Assembly: GCF_022414535.1 (NCBI RefSeq)
Contig: NZ_JADWYM010000006.1
Location: 124,001-188,000 of the forward strand
Length of the DNA: 64,000 bases
Direction: 5' to 3'
Source: Streptomyces sp. MUM 2J
Lineage (GTDB): Bacteria > Actinomycetota > Actinomycetes > Streptomycetales > Streptomycetaceae
The notes under the pieces are model-generated. The model had not been told where the DNA came from. It saw nothing but the letters and a program-made list of their open reading frames with translations, and searched no databases. Position 1 is the stretch's first letter. Every line of letters starts with the position of its first letter. Position numbers and translations under genes: made by a program. Shown here in pieces: positions 28,892 through 37,614 of this stretch.

Positions 28892-30411
28892 GCTCCCCGG
28901 CCCAGTCCCTGGCCGCGTCCCTGGTCCAGTCCGTCGACTGGCTCGCCATCGCGCCGCCCACCGTCACCGCGGTCGTCGCGCTCGCCGTCCTGGTCGCCGA
29001 CCTGTTCCTGCCCGAGGAGAAGAAGGCGCTGCTCGGCCGGCTGTCGGTCGCCGGCCTGGCTGCCGCCGCGCTCCTGCTGCTGCCCCTGCTCGACGGCGAC
29101 CGCTCCACCTTCTGCCTGACCGGCGACCCGCAGGCGTGCAGCTACACCGCGGACCGCTTCACCCTCGTCATCCAGCTCCTGGTCCTCGGCGGCGCCCTCC
29201 TCACCGCACTGCTGTCGATCACCACACTGAAGGACGCGCGAGGGCGACTTCCCGAAGGCGAGTTCTGGTTCCTGCTGCTGTCCTCCGCCGCAGGCGCCGC
29301 CCTCCTGCCCGCCTCCCGGGACCTCGCCACCCTGATCGTCGCCCTGGAGGTCGCCTCCCTGCCCGCCTTCGCCCTGGTCGGCCTCCGGCACGGCGACAGG
29401 CGGTCCTCCGAGGCGGCCCTGAAGTTCTTCCTGTCCTCGGTCACCGCGACCGCGGTCAGCCTGATGGGCGTCAGCTTCGTCTACGCCTCCACCGGAACCC
29501 TCTACCTCACCCAGGTCGCCGAACGGATCCAGCAGGCCGACGGGCAACTGCACACCCTCGCCCAGACCGGTGTGGTCCTCACCCTCGTCGGCTTCGCCTT
29601 CAAGACGGCCGCGGTGCCCTTCCACTTCTGGGTGCCCGAGACGTACGTGGGTGCGCCGCTGCCGATCGCCGCCTACCTGTCCGTCGTCGGCAAGGCGGTC
29701 GGTTTCTCCGGCCTCATCCTCGTCACCGTGGTCGGCCTGCCGTCGTACGCCGACGTGTGGGGCCCGGCGCTGGCGGCGCTGGCGGTGCTCACCATGACCG
29801 TCGGCAACGTCGGGGCCCTGCGCCAGCAGTCCACGCGCGCGTACAGCGCGGTACGGCTGCTGGCCTGGTCGTCGGTCGGTCAGGCCGGCTACCTCCTCGT
29901 CCCGATCGCCGCCGCCGCGTACACCGATGACGCCGAGCGCGCCGTCGGATCCACCGTCGCCTACGCCCTCATGTACGGCGTCGTGAACCTCGGCGCCTTC
30001 GCGGTGGCGGCTCTGGTGGGCCGTACGCGGGAGGCGAACCGCCTCACCGACTACCGCGGCCTGTACGCGAAGAACCCGCTCGCGGCCCTGCTCCTGGCCT
30101 TCTTCCTGCTCTGCCTCGCAGGGCTGCCGCCCGGCATCATCGGTCTCTTCGCGAAGGTCGCCGTCTTCTCCGCGGCGGTCGACGCGGGCCTGGGCTGGCT
30201 CGCCGTGGCCATGGCGGTCAACGTCGTGATCGCGCTGTTCTACTACCTGCAGTGGACGGCACTGCTCTTCCGTGCACCGGAGGGCGAACCGGTCGGGCAC
30301 CGGGTTCCCGCGCCCCTGACGGCTGCCATCACCCTGACGGCCGTCCTCGCCGTCGCTCTCTCCGGTGCGCCCGAGACGGTGCTGCGTTTCGCCGGCACCG
30401 GCCTGTTCTGA
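28888..30411 (+). CDS. nuoN: NADH-quinone oxidoreductase subunit N (second nuo locus)
   Basis: Antiporter-like subunit of 507 residues, last gene of the operon. ALEVASLPAFALVGLRHGDRR carries the conserved glutamate. FKTAAVPFHFWVPETYVGAP holds a lysine, and LLAWSSVGQAGYLLVPIAA follows. About 14 transmembrane helices are expected. ATG 28888 overlaps nuoM. After its stop comes a 227-base gap before htpX. Confidence 0.92.
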   Translation: MSSPAQSLAASLVQSVDWLAIAPPTVTAVVALAVLVADLFLPEEKKALLGRLSVAGLAAAALLLLPLLDGDRSTFCLTGDPQACSYTADRFTLVIQLLVLGGALLTALLSITTLKDARGRLPEGEFWFLLLSSAAGAALLPASRDLATLIVALEVASLPAFALVGLRHGDRRSSEAALKFFLSSVTATAVSLMGVSFVYASTGTLYLTQVAERIQQADGQLHTLAQTGVVLTLVGFAFKTAAVPFHFWVPETYVGAPLPIAAYLSVVGKAVGFSGLILVTVVGLPSYADVWGPALAALAVLTMTVGNVGALRQQSTRAYSAVRLLAWSSVGQAGYLLVPIAAAAYTDDAERAVGSTVAYALMYGVVNLGAFAVAALVGRTREANRLTDYRGLYAKNPLAALLLAFFLLCLAGLPPGIIGLFAKVAVFSAAVDAGLGWLAVAMAVNVVIALFYYLQWTALLFRAPEGEPVGHRVPAPLTAAITLTAVLAVALSGAPETVLRFAGTGLF

Positions 30412-30509
30412 TCCCGCGTCGATTCCCCGGCCGGTACGCGCGCGGGCCAGCCGCCCGCCACGGGCCGTCCTTCACCCGGACGGCCCACGCCCGCCCCTCG
30501 TCCGCACAA

Positions 30510-30537
30510 GGGAACTAGTGCTCCTCGCCTGGCGTTG
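30510..30537 (+). promoter_or_regulatory. Sigma-R/ECF-type promoter of htpX
   Basis: GGGAAC (30510-30515), an 18-base spacer, and GTTG (30534-30537) match the Streptomyces sigma-R (thiol-oxidative stress) consensus GGGAAT-N18/19-GTT with one substitution. It is about 100 bases upstream of the htpX GTG. The assignment is by pattern only. Confidence 0.5.
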
Positions 30538-30638
30538 ACCAGTACGGGAGGGTCCACTGGACGTGACACCACGAGGCCAGTGACATCGCAGATCGACCAG
30601 CAAAGGGTTCCCCTGCGGCACGACTTGGAGGGCGTACC

Positions 30639-31499
30639 GTGCACCGCCGGCACAACGGGCTCAGGACCGCAGTACTCCTCGGGGGACTGTCCGCACTCAT
30701 CATCGTCATCGGCAGCTTCTTCGGCCGTACGGGCCTGATCATCGCGGTTCTGGTGGCACTCGGCACCAACGCCTACGCGTACTGGAACAGCGACAGGCTG
30801 GCCCTGCGCGCGATGCGTGCCCGACCGGTGAGCGAGTTCGAGGCGCCCGCGCTGTACCGCATGGTCCGCGACCTCTCCACGCAGGCGCGCCAGCCCATGC
30901 CCCGGCTGTACATCTCCCCGACGGAGGCGCCCAACGCCTTCGCCACCGGCCGCAATCCGCGCAACGCCGCCGTGTGCTGCACCGAGGGCATCCTGCGCAT
31001 CCTCGACGAGCGCGAGCTGCGCGGAGTCATCGGCCACGAACTCAGCCACGTCTACAACCGCGACATCCTGATCTCCTCGGTCGCCGGGGCGCTCGCCTCG
31101 GTGATCATGTTCCTGGTCAATTTCGCCTGGCTGATCCCCATCGGCCGCGACGACGACGACGGTCCGGGCCTGCTCGGCCTTCTGCTGATCATGATCCTGG
31201 GCCCGATCGCCGCTTCCCTGATCCAACTGGCCATCAGCCGCTCGCGCGAGTACGAGGCGGACGCCTCCGGTGCCCAGCTCGCCGGTGACCCGCTCGCCCT
31301 CGCCAGCGCGCTGCGTAAGCTGGAGGCCGGCACCAAGCAGCTCCCGCTGCCCCCGGAGCCCCGCATCGAGACCGCGAGTCACATGATGATCGCGAACCCG
31401 TTCCGGCCGGGTCAGGGAATGTCCAGGATGTTCTCCACCCACCCGCCGATGGCGGACCGTATCGCCCGGCTCGAGAAGATGGCAGGCCGACCGCTGTGA
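30639..31499 (+). CDS. htpX: Membrane zinc metalloprotease HtpX (M48)
   Basis: M48-family membrane protease of 286 residues that degrades damaged membrane proteins. Two N-terminal transmembrane segments (residues ~10-48) are followed by the zinc site HELSH at residues 133-137 and the third ligand in [10 protein letters not shown]. Two further hydrophobic stretches lie between them. GTG 30639 has GGAGG upstream. It overlaps the yccF-type gene by four bases. The sigma-R-like promoter upstream suggests induction by disulfide stress. Confidence 0.92.
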   Translation: MHRRHNGLRTAVLLGGLSALIIVIGSFFGRTGLIIAVLVALGTNAYAYWNSDRLALRAMRARPVSEFEAPALYRMVRDLSTQARQPMPRLYISPTEAPNAFATGRNPRNAAVCCTEGILRILDERELRGVIGHELSHVYNRDILISSVAGALASVIMFLVNFAWLIPIGRDDDDGPGLLGLLLIMILGPIAASLIQLAISRSREYEADASGAQLAGDPLALASALRKLEAGTKQLPLPPEPRIETASHMMIANPFRPGQGMSRMFSTHPPMADRIARLEKMAGRPL

Positions 31500-31888
31500 A
31501 GACCATCCTGAACGTTATCTGGCTCGTCCTGAGCGGGTTCTGGCTGTTCCTCGGCTACCTGGCCGCGGGCATCCTGCTCTGCATCACGATCATCGGCATC
31601 CCCTTCGGCATCGCCGCGTTCCGCATCGGCGTCTACGCCCTCTGGCCCTTCGGCTACACCACGGTCGAGCGCCGCGACGCCGGTGCCCCCTCCTGCCTGG
31701 GCAACGCGCTGTGGCTCATCCTCGCCGGCTGGTGGCTGGCGCTGGGTCACATCGTCACCGGGCTCATGCTCTGCATCACGATCATCGGCATTCCGTTCGG
31801 CATCGCCAACTTCAAGCTGATCCCGGTCTCGCTGTTCCCGCTGGGCCGCGAGATCGTCCGCACGGACCAGCCGTTCGCGGGCCGCTGA
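31496..31888 (+). CDS. YccF-domain inner membrane protein
   Basis: Small membrane protein of 130 residues built from two YccF repeats. Each repeat has a hydrophobic helix and the signature [13 protein letters not shown], once near residues 30-42 and once near residue 90. Function of the family is unknown. GTG 31496 is inside the htpX stop region (four-base overlap), so it is translationally coupled to htpX and may share its stress regulation. Confidence 0.9.
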   Translation: MKTILNVIWLVLSGFWLFLGYLAAGILLCITIIGIPFGIAAFRIGVYALWPFGYTTVERRDAGAPSCLGNALWLILAGWWLALGHIVTGLMLCITIIGIPFGIANFKLIPVSLFPLGREIVRTDQPFAGR

Positions 31889-32151
31889 GCGACCCCACCC
31901 CCTCGATCCGTCCGACGGGACCGACGGTACCGGCGGGGCCCGTCGGCACCGTCGGTACCGCGCCCGCACCGCCCGCGGGCCGGTCTCGCCCGGCTGGTTC
32001 TGCACAAGCGGCCGGTTGTCCACAGGCCGCCCCGGTTGCCGGTGGAGGCGCTCATCATGAATACATGACCGAGAGCCACCGCAGTACAGCACAGTGCAAC
32101 CGGCCGGAGCGCGCCGGCCCTCCGATCATCCCGTGCCGGGCCCCTAAATAG

Positions 32152-32312
32152 GGGGTGTTGCGAAAGTCCCGCACAGCACCCACGGCGCCCGGCACGCACT
32201 GTCGCCGCACCGGCCGTAAGCCCGAGTACATCCGGTACGAGGTCTTTCGTCCGGCACGCCGAGAGCACGCACCGGACGCCGCGGGCACCGCACCGGACTC
32301 TCGAAACACCCC
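32152..32312. mobile_element. MITE-like 161-bp imperfect palindromic element
   Basis: The ends are GGGGTGTTGCGAAAGTCC and, inverted, GGGGTGTTTCGAGAGTCC (16 of 18 match), flanked on both sides by TAG (32149-32151 and 32313-32315), a probable target-site duplication. The whole element is an ungapped palindrome centred near 32232. Of the first 60 position pairs about 41 are Watson-Crick and 14 more would be G-U only in the minus-strand RNA. No ORF fits inside. It is probably non-autonomous, mobilised by an IS with the same termini (inference). Confidence 0.65.
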
Positions 32313-33562
32313 TAGAGCCGCCCGAGCCAGCCCCGCACCCCGTACGCGGTCGCGCCGACCGCCAGCACCCCCGCACCCACGGCCACGGAGCCCCCCGGCA
32401 GCGAGAGCGCCAGCACCGCACAGCCGGCGAACCCCACCACCGGGGCCACACGGGCCGCCGGCAACGGATCCAGCGACCACGCCGAGGCGTTGGCGATCGC
32501 GTAGTACACCAGCACGCCGAAGGAGGAGAAGCCGATGGCGCCCCGCACGTCCACCGTGGCCGCCAGCACGGCGACCACTGCACCCACTGCCAGCTCCGCC
32601 CGATGCGGTACCCGGAAACGCGGATGCACCGCGGCCAGCGGAACCGGCAGATGCCGGTCCCGTGCCATGGCCAGCGTTGTACGGGAGACACCCAGAATCA
32701 GCGCGAGAAGCGAACCCAGTGCGGCCACCGCGGCTCCCGCCCGCACCACGGGCACCCACCCGGACCCTCCGGCCGCCCGCACCGCGTCGGCGAGCGGCGC
32801 GCCCGCCTCCCCGAGCGCCTCGGGCCCCAGCACGGAAAGGACGGCCACTGCCACACCCACGTAGACCGCCAGTGCGATACCCAGCGCCAGCGGGATCGCC
32901 CGCGGGATGGTGTGTGCCGGATCGCGCACCTCCTCACCGAGGGTCGCGATGCGCGCGTACCCGGCGAACGCGAAGAACAACAGGCCGGCAGCCTGCAGCA
33001 CACCGCCCGCACCCTCCGAGGCGCCGAAGGCCAGCCGCCCGGCGTCCGCCCGGTCCGACCCCAGGCACACGACCACCACGCAGGCGAGGACGGCCAGCAC
33101 CACAGCCACGATCGCCCGCGTCAGCCAGGCGGATTTGTGGATACCGCCGTAGTTCACCGCGGTCAGCACCACCACGGCCGCAACCGCCACCGCGTGCGCC
33201 TGCGCCGGCCAGACGTACGCGCCCACCGTCAGCGCCATAGCCGCACAGGAGGCTGTCTTGCCGACCACGAACGCCCAGCCCGCCAAGTACCCCCAGAACG
33301 CCCCGAGCCGCTCACGCCCGTACACATAGGTGCCGCCCGAGGCCGGGTAGCGGGCCGCCAGCCGAGCCGAGGACACCGCGTTGCAGTAGGCCACCACGGC
33401 CGCGACGGCGAGCCCGGGCAGCAGCCCGGACCCCGCGGCACGCGCCGCAGGGCCGAGAGCGGCGAAGATCCCGGCACCGACCATGGAGCCCAGGCCGATG
33501 ACGACCGCATCGCCGACGCCGAGCGTGCGCCGCAGTTCGGCGGCCGATCCGGACGGTGTCAT
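32312..33562 (-). CDS. APC-family amino acid permease
   Basis: Amino acid/polyamine permease of 416 residues with about 12 transmembrane helices. The family opening IGLGSMVGAGIFAALGPAA (TM1 substrate motif) and YPASGGTYVYGRERLG are clear, and FFAFAGYARIATLGEEVRDPAHTIPRAI is the TM6 region. Substrate unknown. ATG 33562 is used, though an upstream ATG at 33622 is open. The stop codon TAG is formed by the last base of the adjacent MITE-like element plus its TSD; removing the element would extend the frame by 31 codons to 32055. The missing C-terminus may or may not be functional. Confidence 0.85.
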   Translation of the reverse strand: MTPSGSAAELRRTLGVGDAVVIGLGSMVGAGIFAALGPAARAAGSGLLPGLAVAAVVAYCNAVSSARLAARYPASGGTYVYGRERLGAFWGYLAGWAFVVGKTASCAAMALTVGAYVWPAQAHAVAVAAVVVLTAVNYGGIHKSAWLTRAIVAVVLAVLACVVVVCLGSDRADAGRLAFGASEGAGGVLQAAGLLFFAFAGYARIATLGEEVRDPAHTIPRAIPLALGIALAVYVGVAVAVLSVLGPEALGEAGAPLADAVRAAGGSGWVPVVRAGAAVAALGSLLALILGVSRTTLAMARDRHLPVPLAAVHPRFRVPHRAELAVGAVVAVLAATVDVRGAIGFSSFGVLVYYAIANASAWSLDPLPAARVAPVVGFAGCAVLALSLPGGSVAVGAGVLAVGATAYGVRGWLGRL

Positions 33563-33720
33563 GGCAGGCACCCTACTGATCACCGGAACCACCGGGCGCC
33601 GCCATGACGTCCTCTTCGTCAACAGAGCACGAACACAGGCACGAAGGGCACGGTCCCCCCGAGGGCTGAATCACGGCGCGGGAACGGTGTCTGCACACTG
33701 CGGAGGGGCAGGTTCACGGC

Positions 33721-33987
33721 ATGGGCATCATCAGCTGGATCATCCTCGGCCTCCTGGCCGGAGCCATCGCCAAGTTCCTGCTGCCGGGACGCGACCCGGG
33801 TGGGTTCATCGGCACGACCATCATCGGGGTGGCGGGAGCGTTCATCGGCGGCTGGATCTCGGCCCGCTGGCTGGACCACCCGATCAACAAGGACTTCTAC
33901 GACGGCGCCACCTGGGCCGCGGCGATCGGCGGCTCACTCGTCCTGCTGATCGCCTACCGCATCCTGTTCGGCAACTCCCGCGAGTGA
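33721..33987 (+). CDS. GlsB/YeaQ/YmgE-family membrane protein
   Basis: Stress-associated membrane protein of 88 residues with three transmembrane segments. The family pattern is GIISWIILGLLAGAIAKFLLPG, the loop DPGGFIGTTIIGVAGAFIGGW, and a last helix AAIGGSLVLLIAYRILFG. GlsB-type proteins are small envelope proteins of unclear role. The ATG at 33721 is preceded by a weak AGG-containing site. It is followed by a terminator hairpin and then the group II intron. Confidence 0.9.
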   Translation: MGIISWIILGLLAGAIAKFLLPGRDPGGFIGTTIIGVAGAFIGGWISARWLDHPINKDFYDGATWAAAIGGSLVLLIAYRILFGNSRE

Positions 33988-34015
33988 CCGGCCTGCCGAC
34001 GGCCGCAGGCGCCGG

Positions 34016-34057
34016 ACGGGAGGGGGCGGACACCGTGAGGTGCCCGCCCCCTCCCGT
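34016..34057 (+). terminator. Strong terminator hairpin, intron insertion site
   Basis: ACGGGAGGGGGCGG and CCGCCCCCTCCCGT form a long perfect stem with a small loop downstream of the GlsB-type gene. The group II intron begins one or two bases after the stem, which is the target preference of class IIC introns. Confidence 0.8.
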
Positions 34058-34058
34058 G

Positions 34059-35170
34059 GTGCGCCCAGCATGGGCGATCGATTGGGGGTGGAAGTCCCCT
34101 GGGGGAAGAGGTGGTGCTAACCCCGAGCCGGAGGCAAGGGCGTCATCGTGAGGTGGGGTCTGGAGGAAGCCCGAGGCGAGACCTGGGTACCGAGGAACAC
34201 GAACCGCGTATGAGGCGTGCTGGTCTGGGTGAGTCGGCTACGGACGGCGATGCCCGTCACTGCCAAGAGGGCCAGTGCGTAAACGCGGCGGGGATCCGGG
34301 GACATTGATCGTTCTTACCTGGGGAGATCTGTCCGGGTGTCGGTTGTGCTGAGGATGTCGCCGCGCCGACGGGCTGTGCCGGGAGGTGCTGCTTGACCGG
34401 GCAGAAGTCAGCAGAGGTCGTAGTACCGGCCGGGATGAGCCGCGTGGACGGCGGGCTGGGAAGGGCCGAACATCGAGTGGAACGGGTGATGTGGTGGTTG
34501 CTCGTGCCGGTCACGTGGACCGCGGCAATACCGCTTCGGCGGTGCCGACCGGGGAGGGACCGGTGCATTCCGGAAGTGCCCCGGCGGAGCGCAGTGGCCG
34601 GTCGGCGCACTCCGCGGAGGACGTTCACTGCGATCAGGAGTCCTCGCTGTGGGAGCGGATGCTCTCGAAGGAGAACCTGCTCGCGGCGCTTGGACGTGTC
34701 GAGGTGGACCGGGGTGCTCCCGGGGTGGACGGTGTGACCACGGCGGAGCTCCGCCCGTGGCTGCTGGTCCACTGGCCCGTTGTGCGGGCCGAACTCGACG
34801 CGGGCACCTTCCAGCTCGCGGACGGGTCCCACCTGTTCCGGGAACTGGACAAGTGGCTGCACCGCAGGATGCGGCAGATCCGCTGGAAGGAATGGAAGCT
34901 GCCCAGGACCCGCCGGGCCATGCTGCGCAAGCTCGGGATCAACGAGCAGTCCTCCCGTGAGTGGGGGAACAGCAGCAAAGGCTACTGGCGGATCGCGGGC
35001 TCTCCCGTCCTCCAGCGGGCACTGCCCCACTCCTACTGGGAGGGCCTTGGTCTGCGCATGCTCAAGCCGGCCTGGCAACGGCTGAGATCAGCTCGGTGAA
35101 CCGCCGGATGCGGGCCCGCATGTCCGGTGGTGTGAGAGGAGGGCCGGGCGACCCGGCCCTCCTACTCGAT
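34059..35170 (+). mobile_element. Group II intron (class IIC-like), internally deleted
   Basis: The 5' end is GTGCGCCCAGCATGGGC, a standard GUGYG start. Domain V lies at 35100-35131, a stem ACCGCCGGA / TCCGGTGGT with a 2-nt bulge and a CGC-type triad. Domain VI follows with a long GGAGGGCCGGG stem and a bulged branch-point A at 35164, seven bases before the 3' end ...CTCGAT at 35170. Its length of about 1.1 kb compares with roughly 1.9-2 kb for intact relatives because the ORF has lost the reverse transcriptase core. Position after a terminator hairpin and the CGC triad argue for class IIC. Confidence 0.82.
34491..35099 (+). CDS. Group II intron maturase with in-frame deletion of the RT core
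   Basis: About 202 residues in frame. The N-terminal part contains SSLWERMLSKENLLAALG and RGAPGVDGVTTAELRPWL, the RT-0 region of intron-encoded reverse transcriptases. Immediately after ELDAGTFQ the sequence jumps to LFRELDKWLHRRMRQIRWKEW and KLPRTRRAMLRKLGI, the maturase (GIIM/X) domain, ending SPVLQRALPHSYWEGLGLRML. Everything between, including the YADD catalytic block and thumb (normally about 200 residues or more), is missing, without a frameshift. So it cannot reverse transcribe but may still bind the intron RNA. The start GTG 34491/34494 is likely; ORF is open from 34386. Confidence 0.75.
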   Translation: MVVARAGHVDRGNTASAVPTGEGPVHSGSAPAERSGRSAHSAEDVHCDQESSLWERMLSKENLLAALGRVEVDRGAPGVDGVTTAELRPWLLVHWPVVRAELDAGTFQLADGSHLFRELDKWLHRRMRQIRWKEWKLPRTRRAMLRKLGINEQSSREWGNSSKGYWRIAGSPVLQRALPHSYWEGLGLRMLKPAWQRLRSAR

Positions 35171-35220
35171 TGGGGAGAACCCGCCGCAGGGCGGCGTCCG
35201 TCTCGCCGCGCGGGCAGAGG

Positions 35221-35709
35221 TCAGCGGTAGTTCACGAACTGCAGCGCGAAGTCGAAGTCCCTGCCCTTCAGCAGGGCGATGACGGCCTGCAGGTCGTCGC
35301 GGCTCTTGGAGCTGACCCGCAGTTCGTCACCCTGCACCTGCGCCTTCACGCCCTTCGGGCCCTCGTCGCGAATGATCTTCGCCACCTTCTTGGCGTTCTC
35401 CTGGGAGATGCCCTCCTCGATGGAGGCGAAGAGCTTGTACTCCTTGCCCGAGAGCTGGGGCTCACCCGCGTCCAGCGCCTTCAGCGAGATCCCGCGCTTG
35501 ATCAGCTTGGACTGGAAGACGTCGAGAACGGCCTTCACCCGGTCCTCGGAGTTCGCCTCCATCAGGATCTTCTCCCCGGACCAGGAGATCGAGGCACCGA
35601 CGCCCTTGAAGTCGTAGCGCTGCGAGATCTCCTTGGCGGCCTGGTTGAGGGCGTTGTCGACCTCCTGCCGCTCGACCTTCGAGACGATGTCGAAACTGGA
35701 GTCGGCCAT
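35221..35709 (-). CDS. yajQ: YajQ-family nucleotide-binding protein
   Basis: 162 residues, matching the YajQ/UPF0234 family from end to end: it starts [20 protein letters not shown], contains [14 protein letters not shown] and [20 protein letters not shown], and ends [15 protein letters not shown]. YajQ proteins bind nucleotides; one homologue in Xanthomonas binds c-di-GMP. ATG 35709 is preceded by an AAGGAGCC site. It lies between the intron and tRNA-Tyr. Confidence 0.95.
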   Translation of the reverse strand: MADSSFDIVSKVERQEVDNALNQAAKEISQRYDFKGVGASISWSGEKILMEANSEDRVKAVLDVFQSKLIKRGISLKALDAGEPQLSGKEYKLFASIEEGISQENAKKVAKIIRDEGPKGVKAQVQGDELRVSSKSRDDLQAVIALLKGRDFDFALQFVNYR

Positions 35710-35930
35710 GTCCTGTGGCTCCTTGTATCAGGGTGCGGATGGGGTGGGTGTCGGCGTCCGTGGGGGTGCCGCCGAGCCCGGTGTAGGTCCGGGCCCCATC
35801 CGGACAAGCCTAGCCACCCGCCCGTCACCGGGTGGAGATCAATCGGGTGGCGAAGCACCCCTGTGCATCGGGTATTGTTTACGTCGTTGCCACGGGGCGC
35901 CGCCGAAAAGCGGTTCCGGGCAGCGACCCC

Positions 35931-36012
35931 GGCGGTGTGCCCGAGCGGCCAAAGGGAGCAGACTGTAAATCTGCCGGCTCAGCCTTCCCAGGTTCGAATC
36001 CTGGCGCCGCCA
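35931..36012 (+). tRNA. tRNA-Tyr (GTA), AICE attachment site
   Basis: An 82-nt cloverleaf with acceptor GGCGGTG/CGCCGCC, a long variable arm, T-arm CCAGGTTCGAATCCTGG, and anticodon GTA at 35965-35967, so tRNA-Tyr. The 3' half, from the anticodon stem on, is the beginning of the attL repeat, so the functional tRNA is restored by the element's copy or the original 3' end. Confidence 0.95.
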
Positions 36013-36075
36013 CACGACCGAAAGGGTCCGTGACCAGCGATAACGCTGGACGCGGGCCCTTTCGTCGTTCCCGGG
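35961..36075. repeat. attL direct repeat (115 bp)
   Basis: Bases 35961-36075 are identical, base for base, to 50018-50132. The repeat starts in the anticodon stem of tRNA-Tyr, runs through its 3' end, and includes the downstream terminator hairpin (ACCGAAAGGG...CCCTTTCGT). It is the left attachment site of the integrated element. Confidence 0.95.
36014..36073 (+). terminator. Terminator of tRNA-Tyr (copy in attL)
   Basis: A stem of CGACCGAAAGGGTCCGTG-like bases, the inner CCAGCG-ATAA-CGCTGG hairpin, and the complementary GCGGGCCCTTTCGTCG arm follow the tRNA. The same hairpin is duplicated in attR. Confidence 0.7.
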
Positions 36076-36176
36076 CGCGGCCTGGTCACTATGGGTACTT
36101 TTTCCCAGTGTGTCTCACCCTGATTCGGGTGCTGACCAGTCCGTGTGGGGCAGGCGTGGGGCAGCTTTCGGCCCGC

Positions 36177-37544
36177 CTAGCTGCCGTTCTTCAGCGCCCG
36201 CTCGATTCGGGCGTTCGCAGTGGCGGCGCCACCGTCCAGGCACTTCGCGTACACCCGGAACAGCACGGCCACGCTGTGGCCGGCGCGCGCAGCCACCTCC
36301 TGCGGTTCCACACCGGAGCTGAGCCACGTGGACACGGCAGCATGACGAAGATCATATGGACGCTTCGCGAGCAGCGACGTGCACTGAGCGGGTGTGAGAG
36401 CGCGAGTGCGGGCTTCCGCCCACACCTCTCCGTATCCGGTGTCCTGGATGAGCCCGCCGCGCTGCGTCCGGAACAGCCGTCCGTCGGGGGCGACGCCGTA
36501 AGCCGTGACGTGCCACCGCAGCAGGTTCACGAGATCGGGCGGGATCGGCACGGTGCGGACGGCTTTCCGGGGCCGGTGCTTGAGCCCTCTCCGGTCGTGT
36601 GCCTCCCCGCTGTCCGTCCAGGCCGAACCCGAGCGCGGACGGGTCTCTCGGAGCCGCAGAGTGCCCCATCCTCGACGGGGCAGGGCGCAGTCTTGGAGGC
36701 GGAGACCGATGACTTCCGCCGGCCGCGCCGCCGCGTAGTACATGCAGCCGAAGAACGCGACCAGGCGCCGCCCGCGGGCGCTCTGCCTGCGCACGGCATC
36801 GAGCAGCGCGAGAGCCTGCCGGGGGTCTGGCACCGAGGCGGGGTCCAGTTCCTCCGCTACCTGCTCAGGGGCTTTCCACTGCACCTGCGGCAGAGGGTTG
36901 TCCGTCAGACGGCCGGCGTCGACGGCGTAGCCGAGTGCGTTGTGGAAGATGGCCCGCTTCCGGCGGATGGTCGACGCGGACGCTGTGGTGCCGTCCAGCT
37001 TCTTGGTCAGCGCGTCCAGGGCGGCGCGTACCTGCATGCGGTCGGCCAGCGCGGACGTGGGCAGGGACTTCCGTTCGAACCAATCCAGCACGGCGGCCAC
37101 GTCGTCCGGCGGCTCCTGGTCACGGCGGCTCACGTTGAATGCCCAGCTATAGAGTGCCGTCCGTACCGTCTGGGCGTCGGCCATGCCCTTGGTGTCCCTG
37201 ATGAGAGCGGGCGTGACCGTGGCCATGGCTTCAGCGAGCGTCCGGCGAGTGGAGCCGGGGGAGTGCTGCCACTTCATCTCGATGTACTCGCGGGCGTGCC
37301 GGTACCAACTCACGTCGTTGCGCTGCCGCAGCTCAGAGAGTGGTACCCCGGTCGACTCGTCGAACGGCTCGCCGGCGTGTGCGGCTCGCAGTAGCTCAGC
37401 GCGTCGGCCCTCCGCCAGCGTCTTGGTGCCGAACGTCTGGGAGTGCGGAGTCTCGCCCGTCTTCCAGCGCAATTCTGCGGAGGACTGGCCACGGTCCTTG
37501 CGCTGTCGGACAGACCAGATCCGAACGTCGTACGTCTTCCCCAT
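36177..37544 (-). CDS. int: AICE site-specific tyrosine integrase
   Basis: Tyrosine recombinase of 455 residues. An N-terminal SAM-like core-binding part is followed by the catalytic domain. The box I arginine is in YYAAARPAEVIGL, the box II in PYDLRHAAVSTWL (R400, H401; the usual HxxR first histidine is Tyr-Asp here), GH at 423, and the nucleophile Tyr432 in FRVYAKCL. It would recombine attP with attB in tRNA-Tyr. It stops 102 bases from attL, the usual place for an AICE integrase. Confidence 0.94.
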   Translation of the reverse strand: MGKTYDVRIWSVRQRKDRGQSSAELRWKTGETPHSQTFGTKTLAEGRRAELLRAAHAGEPFDESTGVPLSELRQRNDVSWYRHAREYIEMKWQHSPGSTRRTLAEAMATVTPALIRDTKGMADAQTVRTALYSWAFNVSRRDQEPPDDVAAVLDWFERKSLPTSALADRMQVRAALDALTKKLDGTTASASTIRRKRAIFHNALGYAVDAGRLTDNPLPQVQWKAPEQVAEELDPASVPDPRQALALLDAVRRQSARGRRLVAFFGCMYYAAARPAEVIGLRLQDCALPRRGWGTLRLRETRPRSGSAWTDSGEAHDRRGLKHRPRKAVRTVPIPPDLVNLLRWHVTAYGVAPDGRLFRTQRGGLIQDTGYGEVWAEARTRALTPAQCTSLLAKRPYDLRHAAVSTWLSSGVEPQEVAARAGHSVAVLFRVYAKCLDGGAATANARIERALKNGS

Positions 37545-37614
37545 CGGGGGCCTTCCTGCGAAAGGGGCCCGGCGTGAGCCGGGCCCCTGGGGCTGTATCG
37601 GTGAGACGGTGTGA

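Noticed and set aside
32055..32151. Separate small gene left of the MITE-like element
   Set aside because: The frame has no start signal of its own; it is better read as a possible former C-terminus of the permease.
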